Shown one piece after another: positions 1 to 11,598 of a stretch of 64,000 bases of DNA; within the stretch, counting starts at the first letter, position 1, and the number at the start of each line of letters is the position of its first letter. The notes under the pieces were generated by a model. It ran no database searches, was not told the DNA's origin, and saw only the letters and a program-made list of their open reading frames with translations. Made by a program: the position numbers and the translations under genes. This DNA is from Ilex aquifolium. Lineage: Eukaryota; Streptophyta; Magnoliopsida; Aquifoliales; Aquifoliaceae. Where the stretch lies: the NCBI GenBank assembly GCA_951799425.1, contig OX637393.1:2672501-2736500 (forward strand). The letters run 5' to 3'.

Positions 1-542
1 GCCAAGCAACCACAATTGTACTTCAGTTAAAAGCATTTCTGTCGCTAGAAAAAGTGCCTTGTTGAACCGCAAGCAAAAAGAGAGTAGTAACTACTACTAA
101 ATGTGGCAATATTTCAGCTGGTGTTACCTAAATGAGCAATGAAAGACTAATCCCTAAGTAACCTCAATTACAGTAAAAGTATCAGTTAAAAGAGGACGTT
201 CGAAGAAAAAAAAACCTAAGGATAAATAATGGATATAATTCACTCATTACTTGAGATCCCCCTAATTGAACCACTTTTTGTCCTCTCCCATAACATTCTT
301 GATAGAGATGCTGATGCATGGCAGTGTCAACAGCCTCATTTCGTAAAAGATCCTACATTACATAGAATACAAATACTCTGATATTGACCACATAAATATG
401 CTCTAAACCATATCAAGTTTCTGGTCTTAGCAAATTGAAGGCTAATGAATTGATATCAAGAAGAATTCATGTCATGAAAATTCCACACAAAGAGGCATCA
501 TCTTCAAAGAATAATGACAAAATATACCATTCCCTGTTTCAC
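1..542 (-). other. intron of the SRF-type kinase gene, no coding sequence seen
   Basis: The last exon seen of the receptor-kinase gene ends at 543 with a clear donor (AG|GTGAAA read on the minus strand). Nothing between there and the window edge resembles the expected next segment (juxtamembrane, then kinase). This is read as a long intron whose acceptor lies outside the window. Confidence 0.6.
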
Positions 543-2337
543 CTGAAATTCGGGATATTCAGTAACTTCCCAGGTATAGGTCCAGAAAACAGATTATTTT
601 CTACATTCCTGAGGAATGAAAAATCAAGTCAATAAGGCTATCTAACACTTAAGATGCTAAAAAAAATACAAATTCCACTGAAGCCAGATGTCACAAATTA
701 GGGCAGAAGGTTACAAGTCTATCAGCGGAAGATCTTGCAAAACATTAAGGGTCCCCGTAAGTGTATTGTTCTGCAAGTGCCTGCATTTATGTAATTATAT
801 ATGATATTAGGAATTAGGAATACCTGACAACCTGAATATCTCACTACATGATTACTCACAGTGTGGTAAGAGACGACAAGTTCCCCATTGAAGGAGGCAA
901 CTGACCACTCAAACTGTTTCCAGACAAATCCCTGCAGCATGGCACCATGGTCAATAATTACAACCAGAACTTACAATTTTATTCATAGAGAAAAGCTTAA
1001 CAAAGAATGCCTACAAATTTATCAAACCCGGAAGCTGTTGAAAGGCATCTGGTATCACTCCTGTTAGATGGTTGTCATTCAGTGACCTGACGGATATATT
1101 GACCAAAATTTAAAAGGCAAAACGATTGAAAAATTAGCAGCTCGACAACTTGAAATCTAAATAAGCACAAACAGCATAGCACTTACAAGTCTGACAATTG
1201 ATCTAATAAAGACAAAGTATCTGGGATGCTTCCAGAGAACTGGTTACCCGAAAGGAAACTATAGCAAAAAGAAAGAAAGCACGACTTAATAGAAAATTAG
1301 AATATTCAGAATGTACCAACGGATTTTAGCAGTAACCAAAGATTGATTAAGACAGATTACTATCTTTCCACAAATGAAATTTTAGGTAACAACATACAAG
1401 CTCCTGATGGTAACGGGCAAATTGAATGGAATACTGCCTCCAATGTGGTTGTTGCTCAGATCTCTGCTTTTAGAAAGACCACAAATATTAATAAGGTGTC
1501 CCTAATAAAGATGCTTAACTAATTTCATTAACGCACACTCCAAGAAAGTCACAGTGATGGGAAATTGAAATTCAATGCTTCCCACTCAATCCACTCAGAT
1601 GTAAGAAATGGTTTGAGAGGTCATTCAATTTGAATACTAACTCAAAAATGAATAAGAAATTCATGCAAATGGAACTTTATGAAACTAAAACTTACATTTT
1701 TATGATGGAAGCAAAGAAATTCAAACTCTCACCCAGCTGACCCTCCAAATTCGCACCGTTTAGAATTCTGTCAATCCATGAAACTTAGATATTTGTCCAA
1801 AAAGTACTTCTAATGAGCACAAAGCTTGAAAAGGAGAATCATACATTCCGGTTATGTTGGCATTGACACACTGTACGCCTTGCCAACGCAGCGCACATGG
1901 GTCTCCTCCAACGGGAACCCACCCGGGAAGAGGGGGGAAGCCCAGAGCAGCATATAAACCATTTATTGCAAAAACTGGCATAAACACCAGCCATAAATTA
2001 ATTCCATAACCGTAAACGTCATCCACATTAAATGATAATCAAGGTATGGAAAAGAACCAGTTCAAAAATGAAGGAACTAACACAATAGTACAGCCAAGTA
2101 AAACTCTAACAATTCAGAGGAATAGACAAACTACATACTTTCTCCAAATCTTCACACACATACACACACATATTTTATGCACACCAAAGTTAAAAAAAAA
2201 AATTGAGTAAAGAAGAAATGGAGAGGGGAAGCTTTACCATCACGAGGGTCGGTATCTCCCCGGCAAGTTGGCAATGCAAGAATCACCACCACACCCATTA
2301 AAACCGGCACATACATCTCCCGAATGGAATGCACCAT
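543..2337 (-). CDS. STRUBBELIG-receptor-family (SRF) LRR receptor-like kinase, N-terminal half
   Basis: Nine exons on the minus strand: 2238-2337, 1845-1974, 1696-1767, 1398-1463, 1187-1258, 1015-1086, 860-931, 715-780 and 543-608. All have GT-AG borders and matching phases, giving about 238 residues. Exon 1 encodes a signal peptide (start chosen at 2337, MVHSIREMYV, hydrophobic core, then CRGDTDPRD). Exon 2 encodes the SRF-type N-terminal cap with PLPGWVPVGGDPC. Seven short exons of 66 or 72 nt then encode one leucine-rich repeat each, for example DLSNNHIGGSIP and NVENNLFSGPIPGKLL. The wording is closest to the SRF1/SRF3 branch from memory, which is an inference. Family members are plasma-membrane receptor-like kinases, often with atypical kinase domains, acting in tissue morphogenesis and stress or nutrient responses. 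The transmembrane and kinase parts lie beyond the left edge. No stop or frameshift is visible. Confidence 0.9.
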
Positions 2338-3229
2338 CACTAACTATGACCAAACCAGAACTCAACTGTGTTTTTTTCCGTCTTCTTTATTCACATAATC
2401 TTCAGAAACTTATATCATAAAATCTACAAAAACACCCCCAAAAAAAATCACTTATTTTGTATCAAATACAAAAAATCTGCAAATAATAAACAAAAACCAT
2501 AATAACAAAGATGGTTTTTTTTTTATGGATTTATAAAGCAAAGCTGCAACAAACAAACAGAACAAGAAGAATCTCTACACAAACCACAGAAAAATGAACA
2601 TATTAAGCAGAAGTTTACAAGTGAAACACAAAAACCCATCAAAACTCAGAAGTTCAAAAGGCTTTTGAACGGCACACTTCCCCATACTTGGTGAAAGTCC
2701 ACTAATTTGAGTAAAATCCAAAACAAATTAATAACAAAGACATCCACACCACACAGATTGCTTTATGAGTAAATGCTAGATTTTATTTAAAACAAAAGAA
2801 GAAAAGCACATTAATTCTAACCTTTGAGAACAGCAGTGAGCTAGCACAAAGCACAGAAGAGGCAGAGAAACACAAAGTTTATACGTGGGTTCAGTCTCAA
2901 AGTGGGAAAAGACAAAGCGCTATTTAGTTTGTGCATATCCTTTAGAAAAAGAAATGTCCATATTTAACTCATAAAGTCATAAATAATCTGTTAATGTTTT
3001 TTGAATTTATAAATTTTTATTATTTGAACCAAAACAATCAGACCGTTGAGTTGTAAATTGCAGGCTTTAGATTGGATTTTTTTCAACTTTTGGGTATTGC
3101 TAGGGCCCACTATATAGGCACTAAACCCGGAAATTTCGGTATTTACGGTACTTTAGGAATTTTTTTTTCTTGTCTTTTATAAGAGAGCGAATTGTCCTTT
3201 GTATCCTCAATAATTTTATAAATGAAAAA
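2338..3229. other. upstream region of the SRF gene, no gene seen
   Basis: AT-rich, with homopolymer runs and no convincing ORF. It must hold the 5' UTR and promoter of the minus-strand SRF gene, but I see no element placed well enough to call. Confidence 0.4.
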
Positions 3230-3392
3230 TATTATGCAATTCAAAATTAAATTTAAAAAGTATAACTTAAATACATATTATTCTTTCAATTAGTGAGTTT
3301 CACTGAAAAAATTAATGGGACTCACTAATCTAAAAAATAATATATATTTGAGTTATAATTTTTTGAATTTTACTTGGGTTGTGTAGTATTAC
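3230..3392. mobile_element. foldback MITE, copy 1
   Basis: The left half (…TATAACTTAAATACATATTATT…TTAGTGAG) reappears as an imperfect inverted copy in the right half (CTCACTAAT…ATATATTTGAGTTATA…GTGTAGTATTAC). The arms are about 70 bp with almost no unique core. The right end matches that of the next element, so they belong to one family. Ends are approximate. Confidence 0.6.
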
Positions 3393-3409
3393 CCTTTATA
3401 AATTCTCAC

Positions 3410-3569
3410 GTAATACTTTTAAATATTAAATGAGATCCAAAAATTGTAATTCAAAGACATATCATCTCTTGAATGAGTGTTAGTAGTGGTGATTTGATTC
3501 ACTTATTCAAGAGATGATATACGTTTGGATTATAATTTTTTAGATTTTATTTGGGTTGTGTAGCATTAC
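3410..3569. mobile_element. foldback MITE, copy 2
   Basis: Long inverted arms of about 70 bp. The left arm contains CATATCATCTCTTGAATGAG and the right arm has its near-perfect complement (ATTCAAGAGATGATAT). The outer ends read GTAATAC… and, on the complement, GTAATGCTACACAACCC. Same family as the neighbour at 3230. Non-coding. Confidence 0.65.
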
Positions 3570-6500
3570 TCATTCCATCTTTAGTTTTTCGTAACTCATT
3601 ATGTCAAAAATTATTGAGAGTGCAATACAAGCTAAAAGAAAAGGCATATTACAACACTTTTAATACATTGAGAGTACTATAAAAAAAATTTAGAACTTTT
3701 TGGGTTGCAAAACGTGATTCCCCTTTATAAGATTCTCTTTCATTAGTTAGTTTTTCATTTAATGCACTATAGATAATTTATCATTTGATAAGATTAAGAA
3801 AATAATATATTAAATAAATAGATAATTAATCATTTAAAAGATTAAGAAAATAATATAATAAAAAAATATCAATTTGTCCCACAATTAAAAAATTATAAAA
3901 TGACAATAAGAATGCGAAGCTGCACTTGTCACGAAACCCTGAAACTGCATAAAAATGGGCAACCTTGATCAAAATTGTATTTTTCAAAAAAAAAAAGAGA
4001 AAAAGGATTAGAAAGGAAAATTAAAAGAATACGAGGAAGAAATTTATTATCGGAATAGCCTATTAGAACCAATTTATAATTGCATATCATTCAATTACGC
4101 GTCATGTATAATTCAGTTCAGATTGATCCATTATTAAATGAATTTGACGATTCACTCAAATTCTATGCATAAGTTTTAAGATTAGAATTTCATTCGTTAT
4201 ACTATTTCTTAATTTTTTTCTCGACATAAATTGCTTGTAATGAATTTAAGTAGAACTCGTAATAAATAATTGGATCCCCTACTAACACGCTATGTGTGAT
4301 TATCACTAAGAGAAACTAAAGGGAAAAAAAAATGAAACCGATACATGGTAGTAATGATCTACTATTGAGAAAAAGAGAAAATTGTATAAGGAATTTAGAT
4401 CTCAAGTTACATGCTTCTTCATTGTATTATGGGCATGGAACTCTACTCCTCAATAATCTACTAGAAGTACCAGCTGCCATCAACAAAGACTATTCATTGT
4501 ATGAATGAATGACAATGAAACTTTAACTTTCAGCAGTAAGAAAATATTCGAACTTACAATATGAGTAGGCCAAAGGATTCATAAAAAAATGACTACAAAG
4601 AACTATAGCCAATCAATAGACCATTTTGCTAGGGCATAATGTATGCTTCCTTGTCACTCCTTTTTTGATGAATTTCACCATCAATAGCACATTTGACTCT
4701 TACACTAAGGATTCAAGATCTTGAATCAATTTGATTATATCAACGTCCATCGATAAAAGCTCGTTAACGTTCATTGATTTATACACTTTCTACCTCTTCA
4801 ACTTTGGAAAAGATTAGAGGGATCCGAAAGCCCCCACATCAATCATGAAAAATGAAAGTCTCTCAACTAATTCTCCATTCTCCCTTCGATAAATAAAGTT
4901 TGCCCTCGAGCTCTGGACTGGTTGGGGCTAGTCATGAGAAAGACACAATACACGTAGGCCAAAGGCACAAATGACCTTTTGAGAGATTGTCAGTTTGGTG
5001 GAGAACTACAGAATGCCCGTGATTTATCGGATATTATATTCATGTAACATTTGTATTAGAAGTTAAATGGAAACATGTAGTTGAAACCATTCTACTCCAT
5101 CTAAAAAAAATCTTGATTAAAATGTGAAATACAATCTTGTATGCTGGCATAGTTGGTACCTCAATTATTGTTTGAGAATTCAATGATTTTTGTTTTTTTT
5201 TCTTTTAGCAAATGCTACAAGGTTTGATGTTGCTGTAAAGAGCACACTTTATAATTGAGTAAACCAATAGCATCATTCGTTAGAAAAGTTATCATGTGAT
5301 CCCCACCTAACAAAATTGCTTAGACACATAAATTAGATGAACTTGATAGTAACATCATCCCATGCATTGATTGACAATGTTAAAGTGTATTAATATTTTA
5401 TTTGGTATGATAAAAAATAAAAAAATACATAAAACATCATGTTTGATAAGAAAAAAAAAAAGAATAATAAAAAAGTAGATGAATTTGCTTTTCTTTTATA
5501 ACTCGCCAAAAATCAATCTCTCCAAAATTGAGAAAAAAAAAAAAAGAATATGCATATATCATATCTATCTATTAATGCTCAATTAGCAGGTCAAACACTC
5601 TCCTTGGCAGTGACCACAAAGGTCCTCCACTGTAGAATATTCGGTTTGACTCACTACCATTAATCCGGAAAGATAGCCTCTTATTATAGTTAAACAACAA
5701 ATCGCGTTACTCTCGTGTGTCGAACCCTGTTTGATAAATATATATATGAGTTAAAAACTGCCCTAAACAGATACGATTTACCACTAGACGACCAGTTTAG
5801 ATGATAACGGACACACTAGTTAATGGCTCGGTGCATGTCAGGAAACTAGGCTACCGGGCCGGCCCAGCCCAGCCTAAAAAAATTAGCCCAAGCCGATGCT
5901 AATTGATGTATCTTTTCAATTTTTTTTTCTTATGGAAATTGACATAATGAATTTTTTTTTTCAATTGTTTGAGTTTAAACAAAGAATACGTGTTTTAGTT
6001 TATCCACACAAATACTAAAATCTTGGATGGAGTTGGGCCGAAGGTCGTCGTGGTTCTTGCAATAAGCCTTCTTTCTTGTCCCCTGAAAAGCTCAAGCCCA
6101 CTTATCCAAGCCCAAATCTAGAAGTACTACGAAAACAACTAGTTATAGGCCTAGTCCACGAGAGTGCAGTGACATTGATGCCACGCTCTGCTACATCTAT
6201 TGCCAGCGTCACTTGATTCGTGATTGACTTGGAAATTTTATGTGCTATTCGACTAAGTTATATGAATTTCTCGTAATGTTTAATTTCTTCTTATATCTCT
6301 CATTTCGTGTGTAATGCCCCCATTGGGTTTTGTAATATCGATACATTTAAGTGTCTCTCGAATCAATAATCGATTGCGCAATGATTTTCTCGAGCCACTC
6401 ACGGGAGAAGAGGAAATAAGGTTACAAACGGAGACTCGAACTCTATAGAGAGTCATAATTATGGAATGAATCATTTTCACAAATATATTTCTCGTCAAGG

Positions 6501-6849
6501 TGAGAAAGTGGCTCAGTGGTAAGGATACACTCCCATCGCACGTGGTTGCGTAAAATAAATAGAATGTGTATAAAATTATATTATTTTATTACATCATTTT
6601 CTTTTATTATTTTTCATGATCAACATTTATATAATAAAATAACTTACAATTCAAATCTCAAAAGATAAACAAAATTATTTTTGCTATTTGCGGTTGAGAT
6701 CACTTTAAATTTTATTTTAAAGTTAATCAAACGACTAATATTAACACCTTAAATTTAATAGGAAAAATTGGTCCCTAAGGGTGTGTTTGGAGTGACTTTT
6801 AAAAATATTTCTAGAAATTATTTCTCATAAATACTTTAAAAAAAAAATA
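3570..6849. other. intergenic, no gene supported
   Basis: AT-rich sequence without a credible ORF. A short tRNA-like stretch (GTGGCTCAGTGGTAAGGATA, near 6511) resembles the A-box head of a tRNA-derived SINE, but I see no B box after it. A GGCCC-rich stretch near 5855-5890 looks like a decayed repeat end. Confidence 0.4.
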
Positions 6850-7080
6850 GTGTTTGAAACTGCCCCACCACTACCTCTACCCCCACTACCGCCACCGCCA
6901 CAACTACCACCGCCGCCACTGCCACCACCACCGCTGCCGCCACCCCCACCACCCTCGCCACCGCCGCCACCGCCACTACGGTCATTGCCACCCACCACAA
7001 CCATCACCTTCTCCTACCACCACCACCATTGCCGTCCACCACCTCTCACCCCCACTACAAACCGATGCTTAAATTCTTTT
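6850..7080. repeat. CCN trinucleotide-rich tract
   Basis: About 200 bp of imperfect CCA/CCG/CTA triplets. The tract is open in several frames on both strands (poly-Pro, His-rich, poly-Gly), as expected of low-complexity DNA rather than a gene. Confidence 0.8.
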
Positions 7081-7155
7081 ATCTCTTCTCTATGTTTGTG
7101 ATTTGATTTTGGATATGAATACAAATATATTTATTGTTTATCATTTTTTATTACT

Positions 7156-7184
7156 CTGTGTCTTCAGGCACAGACAATAACTAG
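7156..7184 (+). mobile_element. Helitron 3' terminus (hairpin plus CTAG)
   Basis: CTGTGTC-TTCA-GGCACAG forms a 7-bp stem with a TTCA loop, including one G-T pair. ACAATAA and CTAG follow at 7181-7184, with T as the next host base. This is the Helitron end signature, and the loop and spacing match the larger element ending at 61372. No matching 5' TC end could be placed, so the element's extent is unknown. Confidence 0.7.
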
Positions 7185-7544
7185 TTTATAAATATATTAA
7201 TTACATATCTATGGTCACAAAGTATTTTTTGGGATGATATCTATTTTTTTTATACAATAACCTAATAATGAGAATTATATCTTCAATAATTGACCACCTC
7301 ACTCAGAAGCCTACTAATGTCTTGTAACCGGCACGATGAGGTGGTCGAATTCTGACAATTCGATGCTCATCATACTGTTGTAGTGAACCAAACCTCAGAT
7401 TTGAAAGTTCGCCCACGATCAAACGACTCTAATTCACCATTGTCTTCTTAGATATTATTGACCCCCTTAATAATTTAAATTTCATTATGCATTCTTAGAT
7501 CTCACTTTAAGCAACTAACATGTTGAAAATTTTTCCACATGGGT

Positions 7545-7866
7545 TTTTGAAAAAAAATATACGGGGAAATCTCATGTCTGTCCTTAGTGAATAGGGACGT
7601 ACTTATGTCGCTAAAACTCATGACTCTGAGTAGAACCAAGGGCAAAATCCGAGTATATGAACCGGTCCCTCAACTCATACACCATTTAAGTTAGGACTTG
7701 CACTTCGTTAGGGATTTAAGACCCACACCAGAGATTTGAATATGGTTCGTCCAAACAACTGAGATATTGTCCTACCAAACAACCACGTTTTTTGCACCCA
7801 GGGGACTTCGAACTCCTGACCTCCCACTGGGAAGCCAGAGGCTCTGGCCAACTGAGCTACTGATAT
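7545..7866 (-). mobile_element. tRNA-derived SINE, near full length
   Basis: Read on the minus strand, the element starts with a tRNA-like head. An A box (TAGCTCAGTTGG, complement of 7848-7859) lies about 35 bp before a B-box-like GAGTTCGAAGTCC (complement of 7803-7815). The body follows (…TTTGGACGAACCATATTCAA…ACCGGTTCAT…TTGGTTCTACTC…) and the far end runs into a homopolymer-rich tail. A second copy of the body lies at 38893-39110 on the plus strand, which shows dispersal. Confidence 0.7.
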
Positions 7867-8175
7867 ATTTTTTATGCCCACTTATCTATTATGTTATTAT
7901 GCAAAAATCTACGATGTTGATTCAGTATCATGCATTTTTAGGAAAATTATACGGTACCCAAATAAAAGTTATAATTGTTCAAAGAAAATTTATAATCGAT
8001 TACAAATATCCATAATCGATCATGAAAATCTCGATATAGATTCCAATTTTTTATGAACAATCATGCATTTTAAAATTATAATTTCCACTTTAAAAAAATT
8101 ATAATTTTTAATATAATAGTAGCAACGGTACCATAACCTTTCTCTCATTTTTAGCATACCAGCCTTCATTGATTA

Positions 8176-8431
8176 GAGCATCTCCAACAGATGCTTCAAA
8201 TGAGCAAAATAACTAAAATTTAACTAATGAAAGCCAAAAATCATGTTCTAACAGATTATTTAGAGTATCACTGTAATAACTTGTAAAGATAATTTATATT
8301 ATTTTCTCTCATTTCTTCTATTCTCTCTCTTTCTCCTTTTTACTATTCCCAATAAAAATAATACAAAATGAATGAGAAATAATATTTAAAAAGAGTAGTT
8401 AAAAATATAGAAAATCTGTTAGAGTGTATAT
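8176..8431. mobile_element. possible PIF/Harbinger-type MITE
   Basis: Begins TTA|GAGCATCTCCAACAG, a frequent plant MITE terminus. A degraded counterpart (CTGTTAGAGTGTA) lies near 8418-8430. The interior is AT-rich. The right end is weak, so boundaries are uncertain. Confidence 0.35.
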
Positions 8432-8680
8432 TGAAAAAGTGAGTAGCTAAAATAGAAAATATTATTTTTTGAGGAGATAAAATGTATTACAATGAAGAAG
8501 AGAGAGAGAGAGGTGTTTGAAGGATTTGACCGGACGAGTACATAAATATACTGTATGAATGCAGATGTGGGGTCATTTCTTTAATCTAATAAGAGAACTG
8601 CCCAATCATTTTAGTTACAGCTAGCTAGCCCATACCTGTCAGTTTTCATCATTAAAAAACAGTGTAGCGTGTCCATCTTA

Positions 8681-9607
8681 GAGCAACTCCAACGGGAGTT
8701 GTTATCAGAGGTGTCATCCTCATAACTGCTAAAATGGCACCCCAACTGCAAAGATTCGAACTCCAACGGAGGTGGCATCAGAAGTGGCAAAATGACATCT
8801 AGGGTTTTGGGGTGACATATTTGACAACTTTGGAGAGAGATTTGAGAGGTTGCAAAATAGCAGTTGGTGTTCTCAACGGCTATATTCTACTCAAAAATTC
8901 TATAAAAATACAGAGAGAGGAAAGGGGGAAGAAGCTTGCCTGAAAATTCCCAAATTTGTAAACCCTAACTTCCCTGAATCCTTGGTATATTGCCTGAAAA
9001 TCCCCAAATTTGTCGTTGGTGTACTGCTCCCTGAAACCGTTGGTGTACTGCTCCCCATCAATCCATTGGTATATTGCTCCTTTGCCGTATCAATCTCCCT
9101 TGCCGTTGTAAGTTGCAGACTGCACAGGGGAAGGGGAGGAAGAAGAAGCAACGATCTGGGAAGGGGAAGGGTAGGCAGCGTTTTATTTAAGGGGAAGGGG
9201 TAGACGTTGTAATTTATAATTACATCTGCCACCCCTATTCTTATTTTAATTTATAATTTGTAATTTAATTTAGAATTTAGAATTTGCCCTATCACCCCTA
9301 TTCTTGTTTTAAATTATAATTTGTAATTTAATTTAATTTATAATTTATAATTATATCTGCCACCACTGTTTATAAATTATGGCAAATTTATTTGTTTTAA
9401 TTAAGAGTAATTTTATTTATTTTTTAATTGATTATTTTATGCTCATTCTTTAAATTGATTATTAAAAACATTGAAATATTAAAATGGCACCCCATTTTGG
9501 CACCTACCATTGGAGCAGAAATACTATTCAGGGGTGCCAAAATACTGTTCAAGGTTGCAAAATGGCATTTGGCACCTCATTTTTTGCAACTCCCATTGGA
9601 GTTGCTC
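8681..9607. mobile_element. non-autonomous PIF/Harbinger element, 927 bp
   Basis: Terminal inverted repeats GAGCAACTCCAACGGGAGTTG (left) and its one-mismatch complement (right end GGAGTTGCTC) are flanked by the 3-bp duplication TTA (8678-8680 and 9608-9610). The subterminal segments repeat AAAATGGCACCCC in opposite orientation. No transposase is encoded; ORFs around 8850-9232 are low-complexity. Confidence 0.85.
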
Positions 9608-9984
9608 TTAGCCAAGCTCACTGCTAGCTGCAAAGAACTATACACTATACCGATTGTTTATCAGGAAAGTAATAGATGTATGAGTAATGTTATAATTATT
9701 AAAATTTTTACTAATTTTTTTATTTTAAGTTATATGACACAATTTTTATCAGTGAATATTAATAAGATTTATTTATTTAATAATAAAAATTATACCAGAT
9801 ACAAAAAACTTAATAAAAAATCTTAATCAGCATAGTATTATTATAAATTTATCCTTTGAATAAAAAATATTTGTTTATGCGACATGAATTGACACTCTTA
9901 TCACCAAATGACACGTGGATAGAGAATGATGAATACCAAGAACATATAATACTTCGAGGAGACTAGACGAAGCTTATCTGGATT

Positions 9985-10525
9985 CCCTTGATGCTTGCAA
10001 AACCATAAGAGGAACAATTGGTCTCGAGCCCGAACAATAATAACGATCAAACAGGTGGGTCTATTAATACAACAGAAAACAGAGAATTATTAGTTGTGTC
10101 ATCACATTCACAATGGGCTGGTCGAGAGAGACATCATTAAATGATCGGTGCACATCTCTTAAAAATTCGACACGATACATTAAATGTTTGACAAATGTCA
10201 TTAGATGTCCAGATAAGACTAATTTAATGTTCGATCCCCGAGCAAGTTAATCATTGTGTCATTTGACCTTGAGTGACCGTCGATCTTTCTTGGGCCTAAT
10301 AATGCGCGGCTCGAGTATGACACTAATCACTGACCATTCGCCCCTATGGGTGTACGGTCTATCAACTTGATTTGACTCACGATATGTTATGTCATTACAT
10401 CTCAAAGTATAAATAGCTCAAAGAGTTTAGACTTAAAGAATTCGACTTAAAGAATTCAAGTTCAACTCAATTTATACCGTACTTCATTTTTCTTAGCTTG
10501 AACACTAACTTACTTAAACATCGGA
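9985..10525 (+). mobile_element. LTR-like fragment (possible solo gypsy LTR)
   Basis: A GC-richer stretch with a TATA-like TATAAATAGCTC near 10411. Downstream is CTAACTTACTTAAACATCGG, the style of sequence near the R/U5 boundary of many plant Ty3/gypsy LTRs. No internal domain, partner LTR or clear target duplication was found, so the ends are guesses. Confidence 0.4.
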
Positions 10526-11590
10526 GGGAAACATGGTCAGACAGACACCCCGTGCATTTTTCTTTTTGCTAATAATGGGGTCGGGTTATATTTCAAATGT
10601 GGGTCTTTTTATCTTAGGAGTAAACTACATAAATAGCCCCCGTACTATATCACTTATTTCAATTAAGCCCTTAAACTAAATTTTATATCAATTCAGCCCT
10701 CAACTTTATAATTTGATTTAATGTTAACCTTCTATCCAATTCTATTTAAATTGATAACGGAACAAGGGCATAAATGAAAAGTCACGACTTATTCTTTGTT
10801 TGAGAAAACCAATCCCTACATCCAAACACCAATCCAAACAAGCGTTATAGTTCGAAGGCCATTTATGATCTGCTAAGCTCATGTTATGCTGAAATAATTC
10901 TGTTTGTCTTGCTTGGTGAGATTTTTTATTGGGCTGATCTATATCTATTTGGATTAAAATTTTTTTTTATCACATTTTCATTTAATAGTAGATCACTTAT
11001 CATAAATACACATATGCCCCTCACCCATACTTGGTGGCTAGATCCAGATCGTCTCCGATATATTTTCTCTTTAATTCTATTCTCGATGGATCACCAATCA
11101 TTAGTAAGTGAGGAACTCGCTTTTATACAATGAATCTCACTTAAATACATGATATATAATTAACTAAGAAGAAAATTGAAAATAAAAAACGTACGAGAGG
11201 AAATCTCACTCTCCGATGACTAATCTACCATCAAATAAAAGTGAGTAAGAATAGAATGGAAAGAATACAAATATGATATATTTTACTTATATCAGCTTTA
11301 ATGAAATTTGTAATTAAAAAAAAATGGGAAAGTCATGATAGAGGAAATGCCACGAGAATATGTATGGGTTGTAAAGAGTTTACCCATTGTTTGGTTCATG
11401 GTGTTGAACCCAAAAAAAAAGCAAACCATGTTATGTGGTCAACCATGCATAAAGAAAAATGGTAGTCACATGCATGTGCATGCGTACCTATCGCTGCATG
11501 TGAATTAAATACATTTTGAAGAACAAGAGCTGCCCATGACATTCTTTATCCTTTGTGAACCTTAAGTGGTTTAAAAAAAGATTGCATATA
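10526..11590. other. intergenic, one possible solo inverted-repeat arm
   Basis: The segment around 10615-10760 (AAATAGCCCCCGTACTA…) resembles one arm of a long-TIR Mutator-like MITE, but its partner arm is not found nearby. The remainder shows no gene. Confidence 0.3.
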
Positions 11591-11598
11591 TATATATC

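Noticed and set aside
6825..7101. Overlapping ORFs coding Gly-, Pro- and His-rich peptides
   Set aside because: They arise from the CCN triplet tract, which is open in several frames on both strands; no start context or domain.
7790..7868. Functional tRNA gene on the minus strand
   Set aside because: A and B boxes are present but acceptor pairing is poor, and the sequence continues into a repeated body; it is a SINE head.
8850..9232. ORFs on both strands inside the 927-bp element
   Set aside because: Low-complexity and inside a TIR-bounded PIF/Harbinger derivative; no transposase motifs.
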